DNA of 15,496 nucleotides. Source: Neptuniibacter sp. GTDB taxonomy: Bacteria; Pseudomonadota; Gammaproteobacteria; Pseudomonadales; Balneatricaceae. Location: the NCBI GenBank assembly GCA_030149405.1, contig JASBRM010000099.1:1-15496 (forward strand), given 5' to 3'. The position numbers and the translations under genes were made by a program. Shown here piece by piece: positions 15,235-15,496 of this stretch. The number at the start of each line of letters is the position of its first letter. Position 1 is the stretch's first letter. The notes below the pieces were generated by a model. The model was not told the DNA's origin. It saw nothing but the letters and a program-made list of their open reading frames with translations, and made no database searches.

Positions 15235-15496
15235 CTAGTCTGGGGTTTTATAACCTAATTGCGCTGAAATCTGTTCACCAACAGTTTTAATGTCGTCAAC
15301 CCACTCACTACGGCGCCGTTCCATTGGTGCCGATACAGACAAACCTGCGGTAATGTTTCCCGTACTGTCATAAAGCACAACACCGATACATCCCACTCCG
15401 ATCTCCGCCTCCTCGTTATCCAAACCATAACCTCGTTCAACACTTACGAGGCACTCCTCATTTAACGAGTTGATATTTGAATGAGTGTTACGGGTG
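15235..15496 (-). CDS. IclR-family transcriptional regulator (C-terminal part, runs off right edge)
   Basis: The frame is open from the right window edge to TAG at 15237-15235 and gives about 87 C-terminal residues. It reads 'SLNEECLVSVERGYGLDNEE', then 'EIGVGCIGVVLYDSTGNITAGLSVSAP', then 'IKTVGEQISAQLGY'. This is the end of the IclR effector-binding domain, in which 'GYA.D.EE...GVRCIA.P...G....LSVSGP' is the family signature. The DNA-binding half lies outside the window. It converges with glcC, with 24 bp between the stops and no terminator visible in that gap. Target genes cannot be judged from here. Confidence 0.9.
   Translation of the reverse strand, partial: TRNTHSNINSLNEECLVSVERGYGLDNEEAEIGVGCIGVVLYDSTGNITAGLSVSAPMERRRSEWVDDIKTVGEQISAQLGYKTPD

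Noticed and set aside
1..15496. CRISPR array, tRNA or rRNA genes, riboswitches, phage genes
   Set aside because: No regularly spaced repeats, cloverleaf-like sequence, conserved rRNA stretch or long structured leader was recognised on reading both strands.

Overview
The window (about 47-48% GC by eye) looks like chromosomal DNA from a gammaproteobacterium, probably a marine Oceanospirillales-type heterotroph. This rests on the gene complement: glcDEF-type glycolate oxidase, malate synthase G, a TakP/FcbT-like TRAP transporter and an HBM-type chemoreceptor. No rRNA or other marker is present to fix the taxon.

Layout, left to right. Positions 1-853 hold one end of an IS5-family insertion sequence, with a minus-strand transposase that runs off the left edge. 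It abuts, at a CTAG site, the stop codon of an XRE-cupin regulator (854-1432, minus). A methyl-accepting chemotaxis protein (1475-3355, minus) follows. A strong intrinsic terminator (3391-3424) separates these genes from the main block.

The main block (3481-14199, all minus strand, read right to left) is a glycolate uptake and catabolism locus. It comprises a three-part TRAP transporter (dctP with a Tat signal, dctQ, dctM), glcB (malate synthase G), glcG, glcD, glcE and glcF (membrane-associated glycolate oxidase), and finally a small TIR-like protein with a substituted catalytic position. Glycolate would be imported by the TRAP system, oxidised to glyoxylate by GlcDEF, and condensed with acetyl-CoA to malate by GlcB. 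The block is not one uniform operon: terminator-like hairpins lie after dctM and after glcB, and a smaller hairpin lies between dctP and dctQ.

Divergently transcribed from dctP is a FadR-subfamily GntR regulator that fits GlcC (14461-15210, plus). The 261-bp divergent region carries two perfect TGGTNNNACCA-type palindromes, 109 bp apart centre to centre, plus a degenerate third element 20 bp from one of them. The right edge holds the C-terminal part of an IclR-family regulator, convergent with glcC.

The most unusual items are the degenerate TIR-like protein at the end of the glc block, the operator architecture, the internal terminators, the extended DctQ with an extra membrane segment and a His-rich linker, and the IS insertion at a stop codon. 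I see no CRISPR array, tRNA, phage or defence island, and no clearly novel multi-gene system.
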